DNA from: Bacteroides sp.
Lineage (GTDB): Bacteria > Bacteroidota > Bacteroidia > Bacteroidales > Bacteroidaceae
Assembly (NCBI GenBank): GCA_019414725.1
Contig: DXLM01000006.1
Span: 6,509-70,508 of the forward strand
Direction: 5' to 3'
DNA length: 64,000 bases
Part shown: one piece after another, positions 16,930 through 25,087 of the stretch
Layout: each line of letters starts with the position of its first letter
Numbering within the stretch: the stretch's first letter is position 1
Program-made: the position numbers and the translations under genes
Notes under the pieces: model-generated
What the model saw: the letters and a program-made list of their open reading frames with translations, nothing else
Database searches by the model: none
Told to the model about the DNA's origin: nothing

Positions 16930-19062
16930 ATGGCAACATTACAAACAATCAGAAGTAAAGGCCCTCTGTTGGTCGTTGTAATCGGACTTGCCCTCTTCGC
17001 ATTCATTGCCGGAGACGCATGGAAGGTTCTCCAACCACATCAGGGTAAACAAGACGTAGGTGAAGTGAATGGAAAAACACTTACAGCACAAGAGTATCAA
17101 AAAATGGTAGACGAATACACAGAAGTCATTAAATTGACACAAGGTGTTTCTGCATTAAATGACGACCAACTGACTCAAGTGAAAGACCAAGTATGGCAAT
17201 CTTACGTAAATAACCAATTAATCGCAGCAGAAGCTGCAAAATTGGGACTGACTGTCAGCAAAGCTGAAGTTCAAGCAATCATTGAGGAGGGTACTAACCC
17301 CTTATTAATGCAAACTCCGTTCCGCAATCCGCAAACCGGTGCTTTCGACAAAGATATGCTGAAAAAATTCCTGGTAGATTACGCTCACCTGGATGCAAGC
17401 AAAATGCCTGCACAATATGTAGAATACTATCAAAAAATGGGAGCTTTTTGGAATTTTATTGAAAAGACTTTGATCCAATCTACTTTAGCTGAAAAATATC
17501 AGAACCTGATTGCAAAATCATTGATCTCAAATCCGGTTGCAGCTGAAGATGCGTTTACATCACGCACTGAACAATCAGACGTTTTACTGGCTGCAATTCC
17601 TTATTCTTCTATCAGCGATTCAACTATCACGGTTTCAAACAGCGAAATCAAAGATCTGTATAACAAGAAAAAAAGTTCTTTCGAACAGCCGGTTGAAACT
17701 CGTAACATCAAATACATTGATGTATTGGTAACTCCATCTGAAGAAGATCGCAAAGAAGTATTAAATGAAGTAACCGAATATGCCAACCAGCTAGGTACCG
17801 CTGCCGACATGAACACATTCATCCGTTCCACCGGCTCTGTTGTTCCTTTTTCTGAAATTGCAATCAACAAGACTGTATATCCTAATGATGTAGTTGCTCG
17901 TTTGGACTCTGTAACTATCAACGAAGTATATGGTCCTTACTATAATCAGGCAGATGATTCATATAATGCTTTTAAAATTATTGCCAAGCAGACTGCTCCC
18001 GATTCAATCCAATATCGTCAAATTCAGGTATATGCTGAAGATGCTGCTAAAACCGCAACTTTAGCCGATAGTATTTTCAATGCACTGAAAGATGGAGCTG
18101 ACTTTGCTGATATCGCAAAAAAATATGGTCAGACAGGTGAAGCAACCTGGTTGACTGCACGCAACTATGAAGGTGCTGCATTAGATGCTGACAATGCTAA
18201 ATACATCAACACATTGATTAACTCTAATGTTAAAGAATTAAGCAATCTTCAGATCGGACAAGCTAACGTTATTCTTCAAGTGTTGGATAAAAAAGCCATG
18301 AAAGATAAATATAAAGTTGCAGTGATTAAACGTCCGGTTGAATTCAGCAAAGAAACATACAACAAGGCATACAATGATTTCAGCCAATTCGTAGCGCAGA
18401 ACACTACAATGGATAAGATTGTTGCCAATGCAGAAGAAAGCGGATACCGCTTGTTAGAACGTGCTGATTTCCGTAGCGCAGAACACCGTGTGGGTGGTGT
18501 AAAAGGAACCCGTGAAGCGTTGAAATGGATTTTTGCAGCCAAAGAAGGTGAAGTGTCTCCATTGTATGAATGTGGTGAGAACGATCACCTGATGGTAGTT
18601 GCTCTTGAAAAGATTAATCCTGCCGGATATCGTAATATCAACTTGGTTGCCGACATGCTGAAAGCAGAAATCATCAAAGATAAAAAAGCTGAAAAACTGA
18701 TAGCTGAAATGAAAGGTGCAAACAGCATTGACCAAGTGAAAAATATGGCAAATGCAGTTAGCGATTCTGTAAAACATATCACTTTCTCTGCTCCGGCATA
18801 TGTTTCAGTAACTCGCGCCAGCGAACCAGCTTTAGGTGCTTATGCAAGCAAAGCTGAAGTAAACAAGTTAACTGGTCCTATCAAGGGTAATGCAGGTGTT
18901 TACATGATTCAGGTTTATAACAAAGAAAAAAGTGCAGAAGAATTTGATGCTAAAAACGAAGAAAACAACTTGTCTAATATGGCAGGACGTTATGCTAGCA
19001 GTTTCATCAATGACCTCTACAAAAAAGCTGAAGTGAAAGATGACCGTTATCTGTACTTCTAA
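16930..19062 (+). CDS. ppiD: Peptidyl-prolyl isomerase, PpiD/SurA-like foldase
   Basis: A 710-residue periplasmic folding factor anchored by one N-terminal transmembrane helix (LLVVVIGLALFAFIAGDAW, about residues 14-32). The N-terminal SurA-like chaperone domain (about 35-210) contains VNGKTLTAQEYQKMVDEY. A parvulin-type PPIase module follows (about 345-450: YRQIQVYAEDAAKTATLADS, GADFADIAKKYGQTGEATWL), then a long helical and beta C-terminal region. This is the Bacteroidetes PpiD layout. It is the last gene of the coaX-lptC run, 105 nt after the CorC-like gene, and is followed by a strong terminator. Confidence 0.92.
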   Translation: MATLQTIRSKGPLLVVVIGLALFAFIAGDAWKVLQPHQGKQDVGEVNGKTLTAQEYQKMVDEYTEVIKLTQGVSALNDDQLTQVKDQVWQSYVNNQLIAAEAAKLGLTVSKAEVQAIIEEGTNPLLMQTPFRNPQTGAFDKDMLKKFLVDYAHLDASKMPAQYVEYYQKMGAFWNFIEKTLIQSTLAEKYQNLIAKSLISNPVAAEDAFTSRTEQSDVLLAAIPYSSISDSTITVSNSEIKDLYNKKKSSFEQPVETRNIKYIDVLVTPSEEDRKEVLNEVTEYANQLGTAADMNTFIRSTGSVVPFSEIAINKTVYPNDVVARLDSVTINEVYGPYYNQADDSYNAFKIIAKQTAPDSIQYRQIQVYAEDAAKTATLADSIFNALKDGADFADIAKKYGQTGEATWLTARNYEGAALDADNAKYINTLINSNVKELSNLQIGQANVILQVLDKKAMKDKYKVAVIKRPVEFSKETYNKAYNDFSQFVAQNTTMDKIVANAEESGYRLLERADFRSAEHRVGGVKGTREALKWIFAAKEGEVSPLYECGENDHLMVVALEKINPAGYRNINLVADMLKAEIIKDKKAEKLIAEMKGANSIDQVKNMANAVSDSVKHITFSAPAYVSVTRASEPALGAYASKAEVNKLTGPIKGNAGVYMIQVYNKEKSAEEFDAKNEENNLSNMAGRYASSFINDLYKKAEVKDDRYLYF

Positions 19063-19088
19063 TCTGTAGTATATAATCCTATAAATAT

Positions 19089-19128
19089 AAAAACAGGCTG
19101 TATCAAATGATTGGTACAGCCTGTTTTT
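19089..19128 (+). terminator. Rho-independent terminator after ppiD
   Basis: A 14-bp perfect stem, 19089-19102/19115-19128 (core acaggctgta/tacagcctgt), with a 12-nt loop. It has a 5' A-run and a 3' T-run, so it works in both orientations. Confidence 0.9.
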
Positions 19129-19691
19129 ATATTCTTCCTGTCGTTGGTGACAGGACGTTTTTTTAAAAGATCAAGAGCTTTTAAAAAAAGATAACCGCCT
19201 TTTTAAAAAAGAACAAGAGCTTTTTTAAAAACGTCTTGATCTTTTTTACCCCTGCCGAAAATTCCATCGTAAGCCTCATTTCGTAGAAACCCTTCTCATG
19301 CATACTTCTTACGATAGAAAAGCCTGAAAATGTCCTACTTTGCATCAAACACAAACAGCCTGTAAAAAATATGCATAACTGACAACAAGCATGTTATGTA
19401 AAAAAAACTTCAAAACATAGTGAGGGCATGAGAGTATAAGTGAGAGCAAGAATTTTTACCGTCAATACATAAGTAATTTATAATTAGCCTGTTATACACA
19501 CAATGAGGGCATGAGGGCATATATGCTCGAAGTTCCTGTATCGAAAAACTGACAGGTCAGAGATACTTCCGAAAGTTGACCGAAGAACAAAATGATCCTT
19601 CAAGAACGGTAATCCTCCTTAATGTTACAGGTGGACTCCCAAAACTGTCAAAACATCGAAATCTCAAGTCCAAAGTAGCAATATGTATAAG
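19129..19691. other. Intergenic region with several repeated motifs, no gene seen
   Basis: About 560 bases without a supportable reading frame. Contents: a small hairpin cctgtc/gacagg (about 19138-19154); a large imperfect hairpin with arms aaaagatcaaga (19165-19176) and tcttgatctttt (19234-19245) enclosing two gagctttt-A-run copies; and two copies of tgagggcatgag (19421-19432, 19504-19515) about 80 nt apart, the first followed by a related gtgagagca. No promoter consensus or RNA family is recognised. Confidence 0.6.
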
Positions 19692-20777
19692 CTACCAACT
19701 AAAAATAATGGGAATGGTGAATTGATTCACATAAAACTCCCGATACCATTTCTTTGAATTGAAATAATACCCCGTACTCCATTTTTCATTCACTAATTGA
19801 AGTACCCGCAATGCTTCGGCATCCATTAATGGATCAAGTCCTCTCACCAGCCGAAAATCTTTCATTGAACCATCTATATCCACATTGAAACTATAAATCA
19901 CCCGTCCCTGCTTTCCCGTAGCTTTCATTTCGGGAGTTATTTTCAGATGAGAATTTATAAATTGCGTCAAAGCAACAGTACCACCGGGATAAGAAGAGTA
20001 TCTATAAGGCTCCCAAGTGGTCTTTTCCAAATCTTCCTGTGCACATTCCCTATACAATAAATAATGTTCCAGATCCTCTTTCCAAAAACGCATAGTCAAA
20101 AAATAATCATATGGCACAGGTTTGCTGTTTTTCATGGCAGGAATCAGCCGGGGAAAATTAGAAAGAATACGTATAGCCTCTTTATCAAAAGCCGGATGAG
20201 TGCCTTTTATCACACGGATATTCATAATCTCCCCGTTTTCATTCACCGTAAAACGGCAAATAGCAACGGCTTTATCCACTTTATCATCAGGCCAACCCAT
20301 ATTTCCCATAACAAGACTACGAATATCATCTGGAAAGACAGGCATGGAATCGACAAATTGTCCCCTGCAAGATTCCAGAACTTGCTGCTGCCGCCAAATA
20401 CGGTCACTGTAAATATCAGGATTAAAAGGAATATGAAAGACTACAGTACTATCTATATCTCTACCCGCTTTCTTTGCAGGCTGCCATTCACGCATCCCCT
20501 CAATCACATCTTCGGCCGCCTTGGCAAACAAAGGATGAGTGGCTTCAATATATTTACTACGGACAATACCCAAACTATCAATGCGGAGTGTACACACTGC
20601 TTCACCTGCAATATCCGCCTTTAATAAAGAATCCGGATATACAAGCTGCCACACAGCATAATCCGTAATACCTTTTACTGTGGGATAATATGGTGGAAGA
20701 TTCATATTCTTTTGTGCATAAAAAGATAGAAAGGGAAATATGCACCCTATTAATAAAAGTGATAATCTATTATTCAT
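19692..20777 (-). CDS. Exported protein with three TonB C-terminal-like repeats
   Basis: A 361-residue protein with a signal peptide (MNNRLSLLLIGCIFPFLSFYAQ). Three copies of a TonB-C-like fold are visible: about residues 40-115 (VYPDSLLKADIAGEAVCTLR, FAKAAEDVIEGMREWQPAKK), 150-235 (AVAICRFTVNENGEIMNIRV, FDKEAIRILSNFPRLIPAMK) and 270-355 (RVIYSFNVDIDGSMKDFRLV, LMDAEALRVLQLVNEKWSTG). It lacks the N-terminal membrane anchor and proline-rich spacer of real TonB, so it is unlikely to energise receptors alone. A -7 box TAATTTTG is at plus-strand 20796-20803. It is probably a single gene. Confidence 0.85.
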   Translation of the reverse strand: MNNRLSLLLIGCIFPFLSFYAQKNMNLPPYYPTVKGITDYAVWQLVYPDSLLKADIAGEAVCTLRIDSLGIVRSKYIEATHPLFAKAAEDVIEGMREWQPAKKAGRDIDSTVVFHIPFNPDIYSDRIWRQQQVLESCRGQFVDSMPVFPDDIRSLVMGNMGWPDDKVDKAVAICRFTVNENGEIMNIRVIKGTHPAFDKEAIRILSNFPRLIPAMKNSKPVPYDYFLTMRFWKEDLEHYLLYRECAQEDLEKTTWEPYRYSSYPGGTVALTQFINSHLKITPEMKATGKQGRVIYSFNVDIDGSMKDFRLVRGLDPLMDAEALRVLQLVNEKWSTGYYFNSKKWYREFYVNQFTIPIIFSW

Positions 20778-20851
20778 GTCTAAGTCAAGTTTTCACAAAA
20801 TTAGCGACTACACATGATATAAACAATACCACTAACATTAATATATATAAA

Positions 20852-20887
20852 AGAAAGCGGAGATGCCTCATCGCACCCCCGCTTTCT
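20852..20887 (-). terminator. Terminator at the end of the ilv operon
   Basis: A 9-bp stem agaaagcgg (20852-20860)/ccgctttct (20879-20887), lying 18 nt beyond the ilvC stop codon on the minus strand and followed there by TTTTAT. Confidence 0.8.
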
Positions 20888-20904
20888 ATACTAAATACTA
20901 ACTA

Positions 20905-21948
20905 TTAATTATTTTCAGGACGAAGTTTACGTACGGTTACAGCCGTCTGCCACATTTCGCTTTCACGCAATGCTTTCAATTCTTCTTCCAATTTTTCACG
21001 ATAATCGGGTTTAGAGTTAGAATCGATAGAAATCTGAGCCTCGTTGCCAGTCTTCACACTGTGATATAACTTTTCAACTACAGGTTTGATAGCATCATGA
21101 AACGGAGTCATCCAATCCAATGCACCGCGCTGAGCAGTAGTAGAGCAGTTAGCATACATCCAGTCCATACCATTCTTAGCAAACAAAGGCATCAATGACT
21201 GGGTTAATTCTTCTACAGTTTCATTAAACGCTTCAGAAGGGCTATGTCCGTTTTCACGCAATACTTCATACTGAGCCAACAACAATCCTTGGATAGCCCC
21301 CATTAAAGAACCGCGTTCACCAGTCAAGTCAGAAGTTGCTTCACGCTGGAAAGTAGTTTCGAACAAATAGCCTGAACCGATACCAATACCCAATGCAATA
21401 GTACGTTCATAAGCCTTGCCGGTTACATCCTGATAGATAGCGTATGAAGAGTTCAAACCACGACCTTCCAAGAACATGGTACGCAGTGAAGTACCCGACC
21501 CTTTAGGAGCTACCATGATCACATCAATATCAGCAGGAGGAACTACCCCTGTACGGTCACTCCAAGTAATAGCAAAGCCATGAGAGAAATAAAGTGCCTT
21601 GCCTTGAGTCAAGCAAGGTTTGATAGTCGGCCATACAGACATAACAGCTGCATCAGATAACAGACACATTACGATAGTCGCTTTCTGACAAGCCTCTTCA
21701 ATACCAAACAGAGTTTCACCCGGAACCCATCCGTCAGCAACTGCTTTTTCATATGTTTTTCCCGGACGCTGACCAACGATTACATTGAAACCATTGTCCC
21801 GGAGATTCAAAGACTGCCCCGGTCCCTGCACACCATACCCGATCACAGCGATTGTTTCATCTTTCAATACTTCACGTGCTTTTTCCAAAGGAAATTCATC
21901 GCGGATAACTACAGTTTCTGTAACGCCGCCAAAATTCAATTGTGCCAT
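20905..21948 (-). CDS. ilvC: Ketol-acid reductoisomerase
   Basis: Catalyses the Mg2+/NADPH-dependent isomerisation-reduction of acetolactate or acetohydroxybutyrate in valine, leucine and isoleucine synthesis. It is 347 residues, a class I length. The Rossmann motif GYGVQGPGQSLNLRDNGFNV is followed by GQRPGKTYEKA. The catalytic domain shows VAPKGSGTSLR and the metal-ligand region TTFQREATSDLTGERGSLMG. It is the last gene of the ilvD-ilvB-ilvN-thioesterase-ilvC operon, 34 nt after the thioesterase gene across an AT-rich spacer, and is followed by a terminator hairpin. Confidence 0.98.
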   Translation of the reverse strand: MAQLNFGGVTETVVIRDEFPLEKAREVLKDETIAVIGYGVQGPGQSLNLRDNGFNVIVGQRPGKTYEKAVADGWVPGETLFGIEEACQKATIVMCLLSDAAVMSVWPTIKPCLTQGKALYFSHGFAITWSDRTGVVPPADIDVIMVAPKGSGTSLRTMFLEGRGLNSSYAIYQDVTGKAYERTIALGIGIGSGYLFETTFQREATSDLTGERGSLMGAIQGLLLAQYEVLRENGHSPSEAFNETVEELTQSLMPLFAKNGMDWMYANCSTTAQRGALDWMTPFHDAIKPVVEKLYHSVKTGNEAQISIDSNSKPDYREKLEEELKALRESEMWQTAVTVRKLRPENN

Positions 21949-21982
21949 TTTAAATTATAAATTAAAAATTAAAAATTAGATT

Positions 21983-22726
21983 CTAAATAAATATCACCTT
22001 ACTGCGAACGACAACATCTGTGCCATTCTTCTTCACCTCTATATCATATTCTTTCTCCCCCACTTCCTCGCGGTAGAAACTCAATATATCACCATAATAA
22101 CTTTCAGCTACATAAGCCATCTCAAAACGTTTAATCCGTTTCTCCTTAAAAAATTCTATAGGAAACAGGTCGAGAATATGTTCTATATACTTAATACTGT
22201 TCACATGACCATTGATATCAATATCGCTATATCTGGTCTGGTATTCAGAAACCGGAGTTTTCTCTGTCACCTTAATACGACCGGGCTTGCTTATAGGACA
22301 TTCCTTATCGCATACATAATCAGTGATACTACCTCCGTGAAGCGTAAGCAAGTCAGCTGGTTTGCGAGTTTCCATACTGATCATCGCCCATACGGAACGG
22401 GCGTATCCGACAGCTTTTCCTTCCTTATCCAAAATTGCAAAATTACGGTCTGTAAAAAGGCGATACACGTTCTCCACCCATGTCTGAATACTGAATCCCT
22501 CATATTGACAAGGCATATTCTCTAACTCTACAGCTAAACGGGAAAGTACCCATGTATAATGATTCTCATTGAGTGTAGCAATTCCAAATCCCCGGTCGGC
22601 AGCATGAAAGCCGGCACAATTCAGCAAATGGTTACCCAGCACACTCATAGTCAACTTTCCACTGAAATCACAGTGAAAGGGTTCTGCCACAAATCTGTAT
22701 GTTCCTACTTTATTCTCACTCATCAT
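21983..22726 (-). CDS. Acyl-ACP thioesterase
   Basis: Predicted to hydrolyse acyl-acyl carrier protein to free fatty acid (FatA/FatB family, double hotdog fold). The start is taken at 22726, where ATG overlaps the ilvN stop (TAATG); a second ATG follows at 22723. A longer frame to 22843 lies inside ilvN and is not supported. About 247 residues. First hotdog: about 7-130 (FHCDFSGKLTMSVLGNHLLN, NIQTWVENVYR-type segment). Second: 160-247, with the conserved RYSDIDINGHVNSIKYIEHI. Its place inside the branched-chain amino acid operon is notable; branched acyl-CoA primers derive from the same precursors. Confidence 0.92.
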   Translation of the reverse strand: MMSENKVGTYRFVAEPFHCDFSGKLTMSVLGNHLLNCAGFHAADRGFGIATLNENHYTWVLSRLAVELENMPCQYEGFSIQTWVENVYRLFTDRNFAILDKEGKAVGYARSVWAMISMETRKPADLLTLHGGSITDYVCDKECPISKPGRIKVTEKTPVSEYQTRYSDIDINGHVNSIKYIEHILDLFPIEFFKEKRIKRFEMAYVAESYYGDILSFYREEVGEKEYDIEVKKNGTDVVVRSKVIFI

Positions 22727-23280
22727 TATTCCGTTTTTTGCTGGCGATACTTTTCCTCGCGTTGGGTCAGATATTCGTTCACACGCTCGAAACAGCTGGT
22801 AGTAATCGCCACACGTCCCGAACGTACAAACTGCAACACACATCCCAATCCGCGCAACTCCTCATAAAGAGCAGTAATTTCCTCACTCATTCCATTCTTT
22901 TCAACAATAGAGAAAACCGGATTTACTTCTACAATGCGGGCACTATAACGGCGGATAACTTTAGATGCCATAGGATTCTCCTGAAATTCAGGAGTAGAAA
23001 CCTTGTACAAAGCAATCTCATGCTGATAAATCTCACTATCAGTAAAATAATGTGCCTGCAAAACATCTATTTTCTTCTCAATCTGCTTCACCACCTTTTC
23101 TATCACATCCTGAGTAGTCCAGACAGTAATAGTATATTTATGCACTCCCTTGATGGAAGACGCAGAAACATTAAGACTTTCGATATTGATTTGGCGACGA
23201 GTAAACACAGCCGTAATCTGATTCAGCAAACCGGCGATATTTTCTGAATGAACGATTAATGTATATAATGTCTTATCCAT
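22726..23280 (-). CDS. ilvN: Acetolactate synthase regulatory (small) subunit
   Basis: Regulatory subunit that confers valine feedback control on acetohydroxyacid synthase. It is 184 residues: an N-terminal ACT domain (about 4-80: YTLIVHSENIAGLLNQITAV, NIESLNVSASSIKGVHKYTI) plus the C-terminal IlvH-type domain. It starts 10 nt after the ilvB stop, and its own stop overlaps the ATG of the thioesterase gene, so all three are tightly coupled. The symbol ilvH would be equally acceptable. Confidence 0.96.
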   Translation of the reverse strand: MDKTLYTLIVHSENIAGLLNQITAVFTRRQINIESLNVSASSIKGVHKYTITVWTTQDVIEKVVKQIEKKIDVLQAHYFTDSEIYQHEIALYKVSTPEFQENPMASKVIRRYSARIVEVNPVFSIVEKNGMSEEITALYEELRGLGCVLQFVRSGRVAITTSCFERVNEYLTQREEKYRQQKTE

Positions 23281-23290
23281 AATTATTAAA

Positions 23291-24988
23291 TTAGCATTCC
23301 AGTAACATCTGATTCACCGAGCTTCCCGGAGGTGTCATCGGCAATACATTTCCCTCTTCTATCACACAAGCCTCCAACAGGAACGGCCCGTCATTAGCCA
23401 GCATTTCATGGATAGCATCCTGCAATTCCTCGCGCTTTATGACACGACGGGCAGGAATCTCGTATGCCTCGGCAATCTTCATGTAATCCGGATTCAACAT
23501 CGGAGTAAATGAATAACGATGACCGAAAAACATAGCTTGCCACTGACGAACATTACCCAAATAGTTATTGTTCAACAAAATAATCTTTACCGGCGCTTTT
23601 TGCTCCATGATAGTTCCCAATTCTTGAATATTCATCTGCAAACCGCCATCACCCATAAATACGCATACAGTACGATCCGGGCAACCGAAAGTAGCGCCTA
23701 TAGCAGCGGGAAGACCGAATCCCATTGTTCCCAATCCACCCGAAGTTACAATGCTACGGTTCTTACTGTATTTAAAATAACGAGCAGCCATCATTTGGTT
23801 CTGTCCCACATCTGTCACCAGTACGGCCTCATTATTCGAAGCCTCACTCACCGCACGCACCACTTCACCCATATTCAACGCCCCGTCAACAGGATGAATT
23901 TCTTTACTGATAACATGTTCATATTCCGTCTTTTCATATTCAGCAAAGCTATCAATCCATTCGGAGTGTTTATTCTCCCGGATAAGTTGCGTCAGCATAG
24001 CTAGCGTATGTTTACAATTACCTAATACGGGTACATCCACTTTTACATTCTTGTCTATTTCAGAATGGTCAATATCCAAATGAATCACCTTTGCCTGTTT
24101 AGCATATGTATCTAATTTTCCGGTTACACGGTCGTCAAAACGCATACCTACGGCAATCAACACATCACATTCATTAGTCTTGACATTGGGACCCAGATTT
24201 CCATGCATACCTAACATTCCTTTATTTAAAGGATGCGAAGTCGGTATAGCCGAAAGTCCCAGCAAAGTACAGCCACAAGGCATATCGGCTTTTTCTATGA
24301 ATGCACGTAACTCATCTTGCGCGTTACCCAACTCTACCCCCTGCCCTACCAACACTAATGGCCTTTGGGCATTGTTTATCAATTCGGCAGCCTCCTGAAG
24401 AGATTCCTTATCAGGATTAGGTTCCGGATCATAACTACGGATAAAATCAAGCTTCATCGGTTCATAATCCACCATCTCCACTTGTGCATTCTTGGCAAAG
24501 TCCAGAACAACAGGACCGGGACGTCCGCTTTTGGCTATATAGAAAGCACGGGCTACAGCCCAAGCTACATCTTCCGCACGGCGAATTTGGTAACTCCATT
24601 TGGTAATAGGCTGAGTGATACCCACCAGATCTACTTCCTGAAAAGCATCCGTACCCAAAAAAGAAGCTCCTACCTGTCCGGCAATCACCACAATAGGCGT
24701 GCTGTCAATCATAGCATCGGCAATGCCGGTGATGGTATTTGTCGCACCGGGTCCGCTAGTCACCAAACAGACACCAACCTCCCCGGATACGCGGGCAAAT
24801 CCCTGTGCTGCATGGGCAGCTCCCTGTTCATGACGGACCAATATATGGTTCAATGTATCTTTATGATGATATAAAGCATCAAAAGTAGGCATGATAGAAC
24901 CTCCGGGATATCCGAAAAGAGTTTTTACTCCTTGATACTCCAAAGAACGCATCATCGCCTCTGCTCCTGTTATCTTTTCTTTTGCCAT
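23291..24988 (-). CDS. ilvB: Acetolactate synthase catalytic (large) subunit
   Basis: Thiamine-diphosphate enzyme that condenses pyruvate with pyruvate or 2-oxobutyrate. It is 565 residues. The catalytic Glu lies in VRHEQGAAHAAQGFARVSG. The central FAD-binding-type domain spans about 190-330. The ThDP motif is GDGGLQMNIQELGTIMEQKA...NNNYLGNVRQWQ (about 440-480). The C-terminal segment PMTPPGSS is conserved. It is the second gene of the ilv operon, after ilvD across a 99-nt AT-rich gap, with ilvN 10 nt downstream. Confidence 0.98.
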   Translation of the reverse strand: MAKEKITGAEAMMRSLEYQGVKTLFGYPGGSIMPTFDALYHHKDTLNHILVRHEQGAAHAAQGFARVSGEVGVCLVTSGPGATNTITGIADAMIDSTPIVVIAGQVGASFLGTDAFQEVDLVGITQPITKWSYQIRRAEDVAWAVARAFYIAKSGRPGPVVLDFAKNAQVEMVDYEPMKLDFIRSYDPEPNPDKESLQEAAELINNAQRPLVLVGQGVELGNAQDELRAFIEKADMPCGCTLLGLSAIPTSHPLNKGMLGMHGNLGPNVKTNECDVLIAVGMRFDDRVTGKLDTYAKQAKVIHLDIDHSEIDKNVKVDVPVLGNCKHTLAMLTQLIRENKHSEWIDSFAEYEKTEYEHVISKEIHPVDGALNMGEVVRAVSEASNNEAVLVTDVGQNQMMAARYFKYSKNRSIVTSGGLGTMGFGLPAAIGATFGCPDRTVCVFMGDGGLQMNIQELGTIMEQKAPVKIILLNNNYLGNVRQWQAMFFGHRYSFTPMLNPDYMKIAEAYEIPARRVIKREELQDAIHEMLANDGPFLLEACVIEEGNVLPMTPPGSSVNQMLLEC

Positions 24989-25087
24989 AATTGTTTAGTT
25001 GAGAATTGAGATTCAAAAAAATACGATGCCGGACAACTGGCCGATGACAACGAAACTGTTTTTTATTCTCAATTTTTAATTTCTAAT

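Noticed and set aside
21949..21982. AT-rich aaattaaaaatta string as a promoter or attenuator before ilvC
   Set aside because: Similar strings occur in several gaps here. No TTTG/TAnnTTTG pair or stable GC stem is present, so no function is claimed.
22727..22843. N-terminal extension of the thioesterase to 22843
   Set aside because: It lies entirely within ilvN and lacks family similarity; the TAATG overlap gives a natural start at 22726.
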